Origin: Cytophagales bacterium
Lineage (GTDB): Bacteria > Bacteroidota > Bacteroidia > Cytophagales > 172606-1
DNA length: 64,000 bases
Reading direction: 5' to 3'
Assembly: GCA_030446715.1 (NCBI GenBank)
Contig: JAUJMU010000012.1
Location: 44,742-108,741, forward strand
The position numbers were made by a program, and so were the translations under genes. Below, one piece after another: positions 34,975-43,717 of this stretch. A model generated the notes under the pieces. That model saw only the letters and a list, made by a program, of their open reading frames with translations. It ran no database searches and was not told the DNA's origin. The number at the start of each line of letters is the position of its first letter. Positions within the stretch are counted from its first letter, which is position 1.

Positions 34975-35475
34975 TTATTCTTTGGAGGCTTTCTTTTTTT
35001 CTGACTTTGGTTCTTCTGCGGCCTTTTCCTCCCCGGCTACGGGTTCCTCTGCCTCAGCTTGTACATTCTCACCCGTCTCTTCAAAAAACTCCGGCAGATG
35101 ATTCACCAGCAGGGTATACCAGGTGACCAGCTTTTTCATATCCGAAGAATACACCCGGTCCTGGTCATAGTTGGGTAGTATCTCCGACATAAAGCCGTGA
35201 AGGGCCGGAGTATCCGATTTTCCATCTACGGGCAGGGCCTTGTCACCGTACTTTTCGTGTATTTTCCGGAATACATCTTCCAGCGGCACTGACCCATCCG
35301 CATCAAGGGTATAGATGGAAATTTCCTTCAACAGGGACACTTTACTCTGGGGGCCGGCAATGCTGCGGGTTTTTTGCTCATCCAGTGATTCCAGGATCAC
35401 CCCGGCACGGGTAGGCTTCAGTACCCGGAACAACCCGCCTTTGCCGGAAATAGCTGCAATTTCTTTTAAATCCAT
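34975..35475 (-). CDS. DUF5606 family protein
   Basis: The 166-residue protein opens with the block that defines this Bacteroidota family: MDLKEIAAISGKGGLFRVLK then PTRAGVILESLDEQKT. The C-terminal tail after residue 130 is a low-complexity acidic and basic stretch (AEAEEPVAGEEKAAEEPKSE) likely to be disordered. There is no signal peptide or membrane segment, so it is cytosolic. The function of the family is unknown. Its presence supports assignment to Bacteroidota. Confidence 0.85.
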   Translation of the reverse strand: MDLKEIAAISGKGGLFRVLKPTRAGVILESLDEQKTRSIAGPQSKVSLLKEISIYTLDADGSVPLEDVFRKIHEKYGDKALPVDGKSDTPALHGFMSEILPNYDQDRVYSSDMKKLVTWYTLLVNHLPEFFEETGENVQAEAEEPVAGEEKAAEEPKSEKKKASKE

Positions 35476-35548
35476 ATTCTTTAAAGGAACGAAGGCATCA
35501 AAATTACTAACCCTTCTCTACTAATTGGTACAACGGCTCATAAAAACA

Positions 35549-35923
35549 TTAGTTACCCGGCCTGGGCAGGGAGAATTTTACGGGCACCGATGCATTGAAG
35601 CGGTAGCCGGGTGCGTTGAACTTCAGATTCTTAACAATCCGCATGGCTTCTTCGCCGCAGCCTGCTCCCACATTTTTAATCAACTGCTGGTTGCTGATTT
35701 TGCCGTCGGCTTCCAGTACAAACGAAACGATGCATTCTCCCTGCACCCGGTTCCGTTTGGCCATCGGCGGGTAAACCAGCACTTTCTGGATGTCGGCCAG
35801 CATGGCTTCCTGGCCGCCGGTGTAGTATTCAGCCACGGGCAATACTTTGTTGGCATTCTGGGCGGTGGCAAAGCTACCCAGCAAAAGGGCAAGGCAAAGG
35901 GTAAACAAAATCCGGAGTTTCAT
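35549..35923 (-). CDS. Small secreted TonB C-terminal domain protein
   Basis: After a signal peptide (KLRILFTLCLALLLGSFATA) the 124-residue protein consists of a TonB C-terminal-like domain: YPPMAKRNRVQGECIVSFVL, EADGKISNQQLIKNVGAGCG and EEAMRIVKNL, ending in VPVKFSLPRPG. Classical TonB has an N-terminal membrane anchor and a Pro-rich spacer. Both are missing here, so this protein is free in the periplasm and cannot transmit energy from ExbBD by itself. Stand-alone TonB_C proteins are common in Bacteroidota, with no known role. Confidence 0.85.
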   Translation of the reverse strand: MKLRILFTLCLALLLGSFATAQNANKVLPVAEYYTGGQEAMLADIQKVLVYPPMAKRNRVQGECIVSFVLEADGKISNQQLIKNVGAGCGEEAMRIVKNLKFNAPGYRFNASVPVKFSLPRPGN

Positions 35924-36122
35924 AGGTGTAAAAATAACAATTGTTCAGTTACTCTTAACGATGGAAGGTTCTCAATCGCATTACCACCGGATAATAAAAT
36001 CTATAGAACAAGTACCCGGCAGGGCCTTGCGGGAGGTAAGCCCTGGGAAGGCGGCAATATCGGGAGAATTATTACAGTACCTGGATGCAGCGTCAGTCTC
36101 AGGCAGGCAGAGGCGGATTTTT

Positions 36123-36761
36123 TCAGAAAATCGGCTTCCCGGATTTTGTTTTGGGCACGGACTGCAGATACATATCCACCAGACCGGATATGTAAGAAAG
36201 CACCTCTTCGCGTCCTTCCCGCGTTTCGGCAGACGTCAGGAAGTACGGCGGCATTTCCTCCCACTCTTCCAGCATACGGGCCACGTAGTGATCAATCAGT
36301 ACTTTGGTTTTGGCTTTGGACTGTTTGTCGGCCTTGGTGAACAGAAGCGCAAACGGAACCCCGTTTTCAGCCAGCCAGCGCATAAACTCAAGGTCCGACT
36401 TGTGCGCCTCGTGCCGCGAATCAACCAGTACAAAGATGCAGTGCAGATTTTCGCGCTGCAGCAGATACGTCCGGATCATCTTTTCCCACCGGGCCCTTTC
36501 CTTCTGGCTTACTCTGGCGTAACCATAACCGGGCAAATCCACCAGATACCAGGCATCATTGACTAAAAAGTGATTGATCTGCTGCGTTTTGCCCGGCTGG
36601 CCGGAGGTTTTGGCAAGGCCCGGGCGGCTGGTAATCAGATTGATCAGGGATGATTTGCCCACGTTGGACCGGCCAATAAAAGCGTACTCCGGTTTCCTGG
36701 TAACCGGGCAGTCTTTATAATCGGTGCTGCCCTGCACAAACTCAGCACGGGTGATATCCAT
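36123..36761 (-). CDS. ysxC: Ribosome biogenesis GTP-binding protein YsxC/EngB
   Basis: The 212-residue GTPase has every G motif: G1 GRSNVGKSSLIN, the G2 threonine in GKTQQINHF, G3 DLPGYGYA, G4 TKADK and G5 TSAE. The segment TSRPGLAKTSGQPGKTQQIN identifies the YihA/YsxC/EngB type, which is needed for late assembly of the large ribosomal subunit. The ATG at 36761 is preferred over one eleven codons upstream since the family starts with MDITRAEFV-like text. It is a single-gene unit facing away from the PorE-like genes. Confidence 0.95.
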   Translation of the reverse strand: MDITRAEFVQGSTDYKDCPVTRKPEYAFIGRSNVGKSSLINLITSRPGLAKTSGQPGKTQQINHFLVNDAWYLVDLPGYGYARVSQKERARWEKMIRTYLLQRENLHCIFVLVDSRHEAHKSDLEFMRWLAENGVPFALLFTKADKQSKAKTKVLIDHYVARMLEEWEEMPPYFLTSAETREGREEVLSYISGLVDMYLQSVPKTKSGKPIF

Positions 36762-37107
36762 AGTGGTATTGTAATAAAATGAGGGAAAGGTCAAACCCGG
36801 GGTAATCCTCCGGAAGTAATTACGAAACCGCCGGGAAAAGGATGACCGAAATCAATTCAGCCGCACATCAGGACTCAAAATTAGCGAAAAGGCTTCTTTC
36901 CGGCACAGATCCGTTTTTTAACCTTACATCCACCGCGCCAGGGACCAAATCCGGTCAATACCATTCATGATTACATTTGTTAGACATCCCTGTCAAAATG
37001 TTGAGCGACAAGTTGCCTGGGGGATTGCTGACGAATAGCTGACTGACAGAAACGCAATTCTGATTTTCTCTACCGCTTTTTGCTGCCGACAAATTCCACA
37101 AATAGTC
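36762..37107. other. Divergent promoter region of ysxC and the PorE-like operon
   Basis: TACATTTG at 36,972-36,979 fits the Bacteroidota -7 element TAnnTTTG, read to the right. No clear TTG stands at the -33 place, so this is weak support. No gene is visible. Confidence 0.3.
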
Positions 37108-39093
37108 ATGAAAAGATTTCTGATTTTTTGCAGTACTGTTTTCATCTGTACCAGCCTCTGGGGGCAGTCCGCAAAAAGGCTGCTCAGGGAGGCAGATGGA
37201 CTGTTTGAGGAAAAGTTATACCACGAAGCCCTTCCTCTTTATCTGGAGGGCCTGAAAGCCGAGCCCGATCACGCCGCGGCTAACTTCAAAGCCGGCTTGT
37301 GCTATCTGGAAACACTTTACAAGGAAAAGGCGGTTGGTCATCTGGAAAAAGCCTTCCGGAAAGATCCTGGCCTGGACCCCCGCCTGCTGATGTTCCTTGG
37401 TGAAGCGTACCAGTACGACCACCAGTTTGGCAAAGCCCTGCAGACGTATACTGCCTTTGGCAAATCTGCCGCCAGCCGCGATTTTAAAGAGCACCTGGAC
37501 CGCAAAATGTACGAATGTCAGAACGGCATCCGCTACATGGCTGATCCGGTAAAGGCGCAGATTGACAACATCGGCGGGGTAATCAACTCGGAATTTCCGG
37601 ATTACGCCCCAGTCATATCGGCGGATGAATCGGTGATGGTGTTCACCTCCCGGCGTGAAGGGTCTACCGGCAAACAGGTGTCCCTGCAGGACGGACAATA
37701 CTACGAGGACCTGTACATCTCCTACAAAGTAGCCGGTAACTGGACTGCACCGCGCAACATCATGGAGGTAAACACGGAAAAGCACGATGCCTGCATTGCC
37801 CTTTCTCCCGACGGAAAACAACTTTTTATCTACCGCGACAGCCGTGGCGGCGATATTTACTCTTCCACTTTTGACGCCATTCAGAATACCTGGACGAAGC
37901 CCCAGAGCCTTGGCGATAACGTCAATACGAAATACTACGAGCCGTCCGTGTCCATGACCTCCGACGGAAATCTGATCTACTTCTCCAGCAACCGGCCCGG
38001 CGGCCTTGGTGGTCTGGATATTTACGTGAGCCGCAAAGACAGTAAAGGCAACTGGGGACCGGCTGTAAACCTCGGAGCCCCGATCAATACGCCCTACGAC
38101 GACGACGCCCCCTTTATCCACGCGGATGGCCAGACGCTGTACTTCAGCTCAAGGGGACACGCCGGCATGGGCGGTTATGATATTTACCGGAGCACAAACG
38201 AAGCCGGTGGCCGCTGGTCGCAGCCCGAAAACTTAGGGTATCCGATCAATACCGCCGGTGAAGATTCTTACTTCGTGCTCTCCGCCGACAACAGGCACGG
38301 CTACTACGCATCTGCCAAGGAAGGTGGCTACGGAGAGAAGGACATCTATCTGATTTCAATGCCGAGGCCGAAGGTAATGTTAGTCGCCGCCACCCGCACC
38401 ATTGAATCAAGCAAGGCAACCATTACCGCCAAATCCCTTGAGATCAGACAGGTGAAGCTGGAAAATAACGCCAATACCACTATTCTGAAAGGCCGCATTA
38501 CGGATGCCTTTACCAAAGAGCCTCTGATCGCGGATGTGGTGCTGACCAATAATGAAAATGCCGAAGTAATCGGAGAACACAAATCGGATTCGGCCGGGAC
38601 TTATCTGACGGTGATGCCCTCCGGCAAAAACTACCGCTTCGCAGTCGAAAAGAATGGATACCTCTTCCATTCGGAAAACTTTGAGATACCACCCAGCAAA
38701 GGCTATCAGGAGATTGTGCTGGATGTGGAACTGAAGCGGGTAAGCGTGGGCTCCCGGATCATTCTCCGGAATATTTTTTTCGATTTTGATCAGGCCACGC
38801 TGAAGAAAGAATCTACCGCTGAACTGCTGAACCTGCTTGAGATCATGAGTCAGGTGCCTAAACTTAAAATAGAGATTTCGGGCCATACGGACAGCAAAGG
38901 CAGCGCGGATTACAATAAAAAGCTTTCCGAACGCCGGGCCAGGGCCGTGGTGGACTACCTGATTGCCAAAGGGGTAGCACCGGAAAGACTCACATTCAAA
39001 GGGTTTGGGATGGAGAAGCCCCTGGTGTCCAATGATGACGAAGAAGGCCGGGCCCTGAACCGGCGAACTGAGTTTCTGATTGTCGGCAACTGA
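37108..39093 (+). CDS. PorE-like TPR/beta-propeller/OmpA envelope protein, first paralogue
   Basis: The 661-residue protein has a signal peptide (FLIFCSTVFICTSLWG). TPR-like helices follow at about residues 20-140. Then comes a PD40/WD40-like propeller at about 150-420, with repeats such as PDYAPVISADESVMVFTSRR, NLIYFSSNRPGGLGGLDIY and QTLYFSSRGHAGMGGYDIY. A carboxypeptidase-regulatory-like domain lies at about 450-530, and a C-terminal OmpA domain (IEISGHTDSKGSADYNKKLS, NRRTEF) binds peptidoglycan. This is the domain order of PorE of Porphyromonas gingivalis (PG1058), which ties the type IX secretion machinery to the cell wall. A similar gene follows 51 bases later. Whether either is the true PorE or a general envelope anchor cannot be settled here. 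Confidence 0.9.
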   Translation: MKRFLIFCSTVFICTSLWGQSAKRLLREADGLFEEKLYHEALPLYLEGLKAEPDHAAANFKAGLCYLETLYKEKAVGHLEKAFRKDPGLDPRLLMFLGEAYQYDHQFGKALQTYTAFGKSAASRDFKEHLDRKMYECQNGIRYMADPVKAQIDNIGGVINSEFPDYAPVISADESVMVFTSRREGSTGKQVSLQDGQYYEDLYISYKVAGNWTAPRNIMEVNTEKHDACIALSPDGKQLFIYRDSRGGDIYSSTFDAIQNTWTKPQSLGDNVNTKYYEPSVSMTSDGNLIYFSSNRPGGLGGLDIYVSRKDSKGNWGPAVNLGAPINTPYDDDAPFIHADGQTLYFSSRGHAGMGGYDIYRSTNEAGGRWSQPENLGYPINTAGEDSYFVLSADNRHGYYASAKEGGYGEKDIYLISMPRPKVMLVAATRTIESSKATITAKSLEIRQVKLENNANTTILKGRITDAFTKEPLIADVVLTNNENAEVIGEHKSDSAGTYLTVMPSGKNYRFAVEKNGYLFHSENFEIPPSKGYQEIVLDVELKRVSVGSRIILRNIFFDFDQATLKKESTAELLNLLEIMSQVPKLKIEISGHTDSKGSADYNKKLSERRARAVVDYLIAKGVAPERLTFKGFGMEKPLVSNDDEEGRALNRRTEFLIVGN

Positions 39094-39130
39094 TCAATCT
39101 ATAAAGTGAATATTTCTACAACAAAGAGAT

Positions 39131-39136
39131 AAGGAG
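39131..39136 (+). promoter_or_regulatory. Shine-Dalgarno sequence AAGGAG
   Basis: A strong AAGGAG lies eight bases before the ATG at 39145. Such sites are rare in Bacteroidota, and it decides the start of the second PorE-like gene in favour of that ATG over an in-frame GTG at 39136. Confidence 0.6.
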
Positions 39137-39144
39137 TGGTAACA

Positions 39145-41181
39145 ATGGTAAATACACGATTACTCATTTTTCTGCTGAGCCTGATGGGCCTGCTTCTGGC
39201 GGGAAAATCAGCTTACGCCCAGCAGGATACTGACCTTGTAGCGGAAGCCGATGCCGCCTACAGCATCGGAGCCAAAATGCTGGCGCTGGATAACTATCAG
39301 CTGGCGCTGAAAGCCAATCCGGAAAACCTGCGGGCCAATTTCATGACCGGAAAGTGTATTCTGGAAACCATTGACAAGGGCCGCGCCAGCAAATTTCTGA
39401 TCAAAGCCTATCAGCTCGACCCCAACGTCAGCGGCGATATCCTCTACCTGATCGGGCAGGCTTTTCAGCTGGGCCGCGAATTTGACAATGCTGTGGTGTA
39501 TTACAAGCAGTACAAGGCCAAAGTGGAGGCCGACCCGGCCGCCAGAAAGCTGAAAAGCACCAAAGCACTCCTCGTCAAAATTGACGAAAGGATTGTCCAG
39601 TGCGAAAACGGTAAGAAGTACACCGAAGATCCGCTGGAGTATACCATCCGCAATCTGGGTGAGGGCGTCAATACGGGTTCTCCTGATTACGCGCCGGCCA
39701 TCAATAAGGATGAAACCATGATCATCTTTACCTCACGCCGCGAAGGCAGTACCGGTATCGGCAACGTGGACCAGGACCTGTTGTTTTTTGAAGATATCTA
39801 CGTATCGTATTTCAAAAACAACAAATGGCAACCAGCTGTCAACATCGGCACGCATATCAATACGGAGTTTCATGACGCCAGTATTGGTTTGTCAGGCGAT
39901 GGAAAAGAACTGTTTCTGTACAAGGATGAAAACGGCGGTGACATCTACGTTGCCCGGATGCAGGACGACAGCACCTGGTCGAAGGCAGAACCCATCAGTG
40001 ATAAGATCAACTCAAAGTACAACGAAAACTCCGTCAGCCTTTCTCCCGACAATAAAACCCTGTTTTTTACCAGTGACCGGCCGGGGGGCAAAGGCGGCAC
40101 GGATATTTACTACAGCCAGCTTGATAAAAAAGGCCGCTGGGGCAAACCCGTAAACATGGGTGCCCCCATCAATACTGCCGCCGACGATGATGGTCCCTTC
40201 ATTGACTATGACGGCAAGACCCTGTACTTCAGTTCAAGGGCTCACGCCGGTATGGGCGGCTTCGATATTTTCGTTTCAGAATTTGACAGCATCAGCAAAA
40301 AATGGTCGGAGCCCGTCAACATCGGGTATCCCATCAATACCCCGGACGACGATATCTACTTTGTAAAATCCGGTGACAGCAAGTATGGCTACTATGCTTC
40401 CGTGAAAGATGGCGGCATGGGCGAGAAAGATATTTACAAGGTAATGATTCCGGAAAACGTTCAGGACTACAAAGGGTTGAAATCCAGAAAAATAGAAGGA
40501 AAAAAGCCTGGCCTGCCGGTAGTAGCCCTGAATCTGCAGCCGGTTACGCTCCGGGTCAGGATACTGAACGAAAAAGGCGAAGTGATGAACGCCAAACTCT
40601 CGGTGAAGAGCAAAGAAATCGATACGGAACTGGGTACCAGACAAATGGCAACGGGCATTTACCAGTCCTCCCTGAGCAATGCCGGCACTCAGGACTATAT
40701 CATTTCGGTTGAGGCAGACGGATACATGTTCCGCAACGTGGACGTGACCGTCCCCGCAATGCAGGGGCAGGAACAACTGGTTCAGAAAGACATCACAATG
40801 GCAAAACTGGAAGTCGGTTTTCAGGCTATCCTGCGGAACATCTATTTTGAATTTGACAAAGCTGTCTTTAAAACGGAATCTTATCCCGAGCTGAACCAGC
40901 TTGAGCGGATGATGAAAGAAAACCCAGCCTTCCGGATCGAAATAGCCGGCCATACTGACTTTGTCGGTGGGGATGAATACAACAAAGAACTATCACACCG
41001 GCGGGCTACCGCAGTGGTCAACTACCTGATCCGCAAAGGCATTGATGCGTCAAGACTGACGGCGCAGGGTTATGGCGAAGAAAAGCCGCTCGCTACCAAC
41101 GACGACGAAAAGGAAGGCCGCGAACTGAACCGCCGCACCCAATTTAAAGTATTGGGCGACAACAAAATTACCAGCCGGTAG
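39145..41181 (+). CDS. PorE-like TPR/beta-propeller/OmpA envelope protein, second paralogue
   Basis: At 678 residues this repeats the architecture of its neighbour. It has a signal peptide (LLIFLLSLMGLLLAGKSAYA), TPR-like helices, a PD40 propeller (PDYAPAINKDETMIIFTSRR, KTLFFTSDRPGGKGGTDIY, KTLYFSSRAHAGMGGFDIF), a beta-sandwich linker and an OmpA domain (RIEIAGHTDFVGGDEYNKEL, LNRRTQF). The two are clearly paralogues, with the propeller and OmpA domains best kept and the linker domain least. Both would be periplasmic and bound to peptidoglycan, one face carrying a propeller for protein partners. The downstream sensor gene reads in the same direction, 75 bases later. Confidence 0.9.
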   Translation: MVNTRLLIFLLSLMGLLLAGKSAYAQQDTDLVAEADAAYSIGAKMLALDNYQLALKANPENLRANFMTGKCILETIDKGRASKFLIKAYQLDPNVSGDILYLIGQAFQLGREFDNAVVYYKQYKAKVEADPAARKLKSTKALLVKIDERIVQCENGKKYTEDPLEYTIRNLGEGVNTGSPDYAPAINKDETMIIFTSRREGSTGIGNVDQDLLFFEDIYVSYFKNNKWQPAVNIGTHINTEFHDASIGLSGDGKELFLYKDENGGDIYVARMQDDSTWSKAEPISDKINSKYNENSVSLSPDNKTLFFTSDRPGGKGGTDIYYSQLDKKGRWGKPVNMGAPINTAADDDGPFIDYDGKTLYFSSRAHAGMGGFDIFVSEFDSISKKWSEPVNIGYPINTPDDDIYFVKSGDSKYGYYASVKDGGMGEKDIYKVMIPENVQDYKGLKSRKIEGKKPGLPVVALNLQPVTLRVRILNEKGEVMNAKLSVKSKEIDTELGTRQMATGIYQSSLSNAGTQDYIISVEADGYMFRNVDVTVPAMQGQEQLVQKDITMAKLEVGFQAILRNIYFEFDKAVFKTESYPELNQLERMMKENPAFRIEIAGHTDFVGGDEYNKELSHRRATAVVNYLIRKGIDASRLTAQGYGEEKPLATNDDEKEGRELNRRTQFKVLGDNKITSR

Positions 41182-41256
41182 TGAAAGACTGAACCAGTAA
41201 CTCAGGCATTTCAACTTTTTTCAAGCCGGTTCTTCCGGCAATAAGGCAAATAGTAT

Positions 41257-43052
41257 ATGGCTTTCGTGCGCAAACATCTGATTCAGTTTTGCATCGGACT
41301 GGTGCTGGTCCTGGTTTTGCTGAGTACTGCTTTGTCTCTCTACAATCGTCACGTTATGCTTCGGACAATGCTGGTTCAGGAGCAGTCCAGGCAGATGAAG
41401 GCATGGAGCGAGGATATTTTCCGGGGTATTCACCGGAGCATGGATATTTCCGTTCGCGGCTTTGGCATCATTCACGACGACCGGTTCATTATCCTCAAAC
41501 CGGAAGATGCCCGGAAAAACGCACTGGATAATTTCCGCAAAATAGACAGTCTGGGTGCGATTCAGGGCTATCGCGACTCTGCGGATTATTTGCCCGGTCT
41601 CAAAGTGGCCTTTATGGCACATATTGATTTATATGAACAGATGATTGACCTGGCCCGCAGAGACAGCATGCAAGCCTTCAGAGAAATTCTGTCTCAGGAT
41701 CATGGCAAAGCCCTCCGGGAAACCTGGAGCCTGTCTGACAAACGGATTGCCAACTTCGGGGACAAAATTTTTCAGCAGGCTCAGGCTGATTATGAAGGGG
41801 CCATGAGCCAGAACGTTTTGATTCAGATTATGCTGGCGCTTTTTGGCCTGCCAACCTTGTGCTTTCTCCTCTACAAACTCCGGCAGGATGCCAATAACCG
41901 ACATGCATTGCTGCTAAGTCTGAAGCAGAATAACCGGAAATACGTTTTCGATCCGGGCGATGAAGAAATAATCACGGATGACAAGGTTCTCATTGAGGAG
42001 TCCATCAGTAATTTTAAGAAAGCCCTCAGCCTGATCAAACAACTCGCGTCAGGTGATTACAAAGCCACGTGGGAAGGGTTGCACGAAAAAAATGCCCATT
42101 TGAATCATCATAACCTGGCTGGTGAGCTGGAGGTCATGCGGCAAAAGCTTGAGCAGATGAAGCACGACGAAAGCCAAAGGCTCTGGTCATCAGAGGGGCT
42201 TGCCCGGTTTGCTGAAGTCATCCGGCTGCATCAGCATGACCTCAAGGCACTTACGCAGCACGCCCTGACTTTTATTGTGAAATATCTTGGTGCCCAGCAG
42301 GGAAGCCTGTTTGTAGTGCAGGAGGAAGACTCCTCACCCTACCTGAACATGGAAGCATGTTATGCTTTTAACCGGAAGAAGTATCTGGAAAAGCGTATTG
42401 CCATTGGCCAGGGGTTGGTCGGACAGATATATCTGGAAGGTGCAACAATGCTGCTCACGGACATTCCCCGTGAGTACACCTCTATTGTTTCGGGATTGGG
42501 CGACGCTACGCCTACCTGTTTACTCATTGTGCCTGCACAATCCAATCAAAAAACTGAGGCGGTCATTGAACTCGCCGGCTTCATCAGGTACGATGCCCAT
42601 CAGACCGCCTTTGTGGAAAGAGCCGGCGAGATACTGGCATCTACTATTATTTCGGCGAAAAACAGCCAAAAGATGCACCACTTGCTGGAAGATACCCAGG
42701 TGCAGGCTGAGCAGATGCGGGCTCAGGAAGAGGAAATGCGGCAGAACCTCGAAGAGCTGATGGCTACCAGGAACAGCAGCAGCGACTGGAGCGGGAACTG
42801 CGGGAGAACAGCGAAAAGCTCGAGCAGCAACTGGCTGAATTGCAGCAGAATAAGGCTGGACTGGAGCAGAAAGAAATTGAATTGCGGGCAGCGGGTGAAA
42901 AAAGCCAGAAGCGGTCTCAGCAGTACAAAGAGAAAATGGAAGCGCTGGATACCGAAATTGAAAGCAAAACCTCTCATATCAATATGCTGAAGAAAACCAA
43001 TGAGGAACTGCTGCAAAAGTTATCCGCATACGAATCTAATCCCAATCAATAA
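41257..43052 (+). CDS. Transmembrane sensor with GAF domain and coiled coil, one frameshift
   Basis: The protein has a membrane helix (FCIGLVLVLVLLSTALSLY, 12-30), an extracytoplasmic sensor region of about 155 residues, and a second helix (LIQIMLALFGLPTLCFLLY, about 190-210). A HAMP-like linker, a GAF domain at about 325-470 (LGAQQGSLFVVQEED, IGQGLVGQIYLEGATMLLTD) and a long Gln/Glu-rich coiled coil follow. The first frame ends falsely at 42990. The true reading jumps at about 42,768, where one C appears to be missing in ACC(C)AGG, and continues QQQRLERELRENSEKLEQQL to the stop at 43052. That adds up to about 598 residues. There is no kinase, cyclase or methyl-accepting domain, so signal output must go through a partner. 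Confidence 0.8.
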
Positions 43053-43081
43053 ATTTTATATACCCCTGAATTGAAGCAACT

Positions 43082-43606
43082 ATGAAAGGAACTGTTCACA
43101 AGTGCATTGAAAAACTGATTACCGAAAAGTTTGGTGAAGAAAAATGGCAGGAATGCCTGGTAGCGGCTGGCTTTAATGAAGACCACGTATTCATGATGAA
43201 TGATGACGTGGATGAGGCTACTACCATGAAGCTGGTTACCCAGATCATCCCATCCGCCTGCAATCTGACCATCCAGCAGGTGCTTGATGCATTCGGCCAT
43301 TACTGGATCAATGGTTGGGCGGCTAAAGTATATGCTCCTTATTTTGAAGGCTGCAAGTCAACCAAAGACCTGATCCTGAAGCTGGATTTTATCCATAAAA
43401 CACTTACTGAAAACATTCCCAATGCCCGGCCGCCCCGCCTGCATTACGAATGGGTAAACACCAATACATTAGCGGTTACCTACCTCTCAGAACGTGGTCT
43501 TATTGATCTGTTTGTTTCTATTGCCAAAGGAGCGGGAGCTTATTACAAAGAGGAATTGAAAATCACCAAAAAATCCGACCAGGTACTGGAGATTGACTTC
43601 GCGTGA
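43082..43606 (+). CDS. H-NOX (haem NO/O2-binding) domain protein
   Basis: The 174-residue protein is a stand-alone H-NOX domain. The proximal haem ligand is His105 in LDFIHKTLTE. The conserved PPRLHYEW segment follows at 117-124. The Y-x-S-x-R motif that holds the haem propionates is complete (Tyr134, Ser136, Arg138 in YLSERGL). H-NOX proteins bind NO, and in some cases O2, and pass the state to a partner such as a histidine kinase or cyclase. Here the neighbour, 29 bases upstream, is a transmembrane GAF protein without such an output domain. A diffusible partner is therefore likely. The gas specificity cannot be read without the distal pocket structure. Confidence 0.9.
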   Translation: MKGTVHKCIEKLITEKFGEEKWQECLVAAGFNEDHVFMMNDDVDEATTMKLVTQIIPSACNLTIQQVLDAFGHYWINGWAAKVYAPYFEGCKSTKDLILKLDFIHKTLTENIPNARPPRLHYEWVNTNTLAVTYLSERGLIDLFVSIAKGAGAYYKEELKITKKSDQVLEIDFA

Positions 43607-43621
43607 GCCACAGTTTCTTTT

Positions 43622-43684
43622 ATAGTTCTTATAACAAATGAGCCGCAGTATATTTTACTGCGGCTCATTTGTTATAAGAACTAT
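43622..43684. terminator. 29-bp perfect hairpin between convergent genes
   Basis: Two 29-base arms (left 43,622-43,650, right 43,656-43,684) are perfect inverted copies with a 5-base loop, TATTT. The core is GAGCCGCAGTA and its complement. It lies between the convergent H-NOX and M16 peptidase genes and should stop transcription from both sides. It is much longer than usual intrinsic terminators. Confidence 0.75.
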
Positions 43685-43717
43685 TACAAAGGGTGGCAAT
43701 TGCCACCGGCTTAAGTT

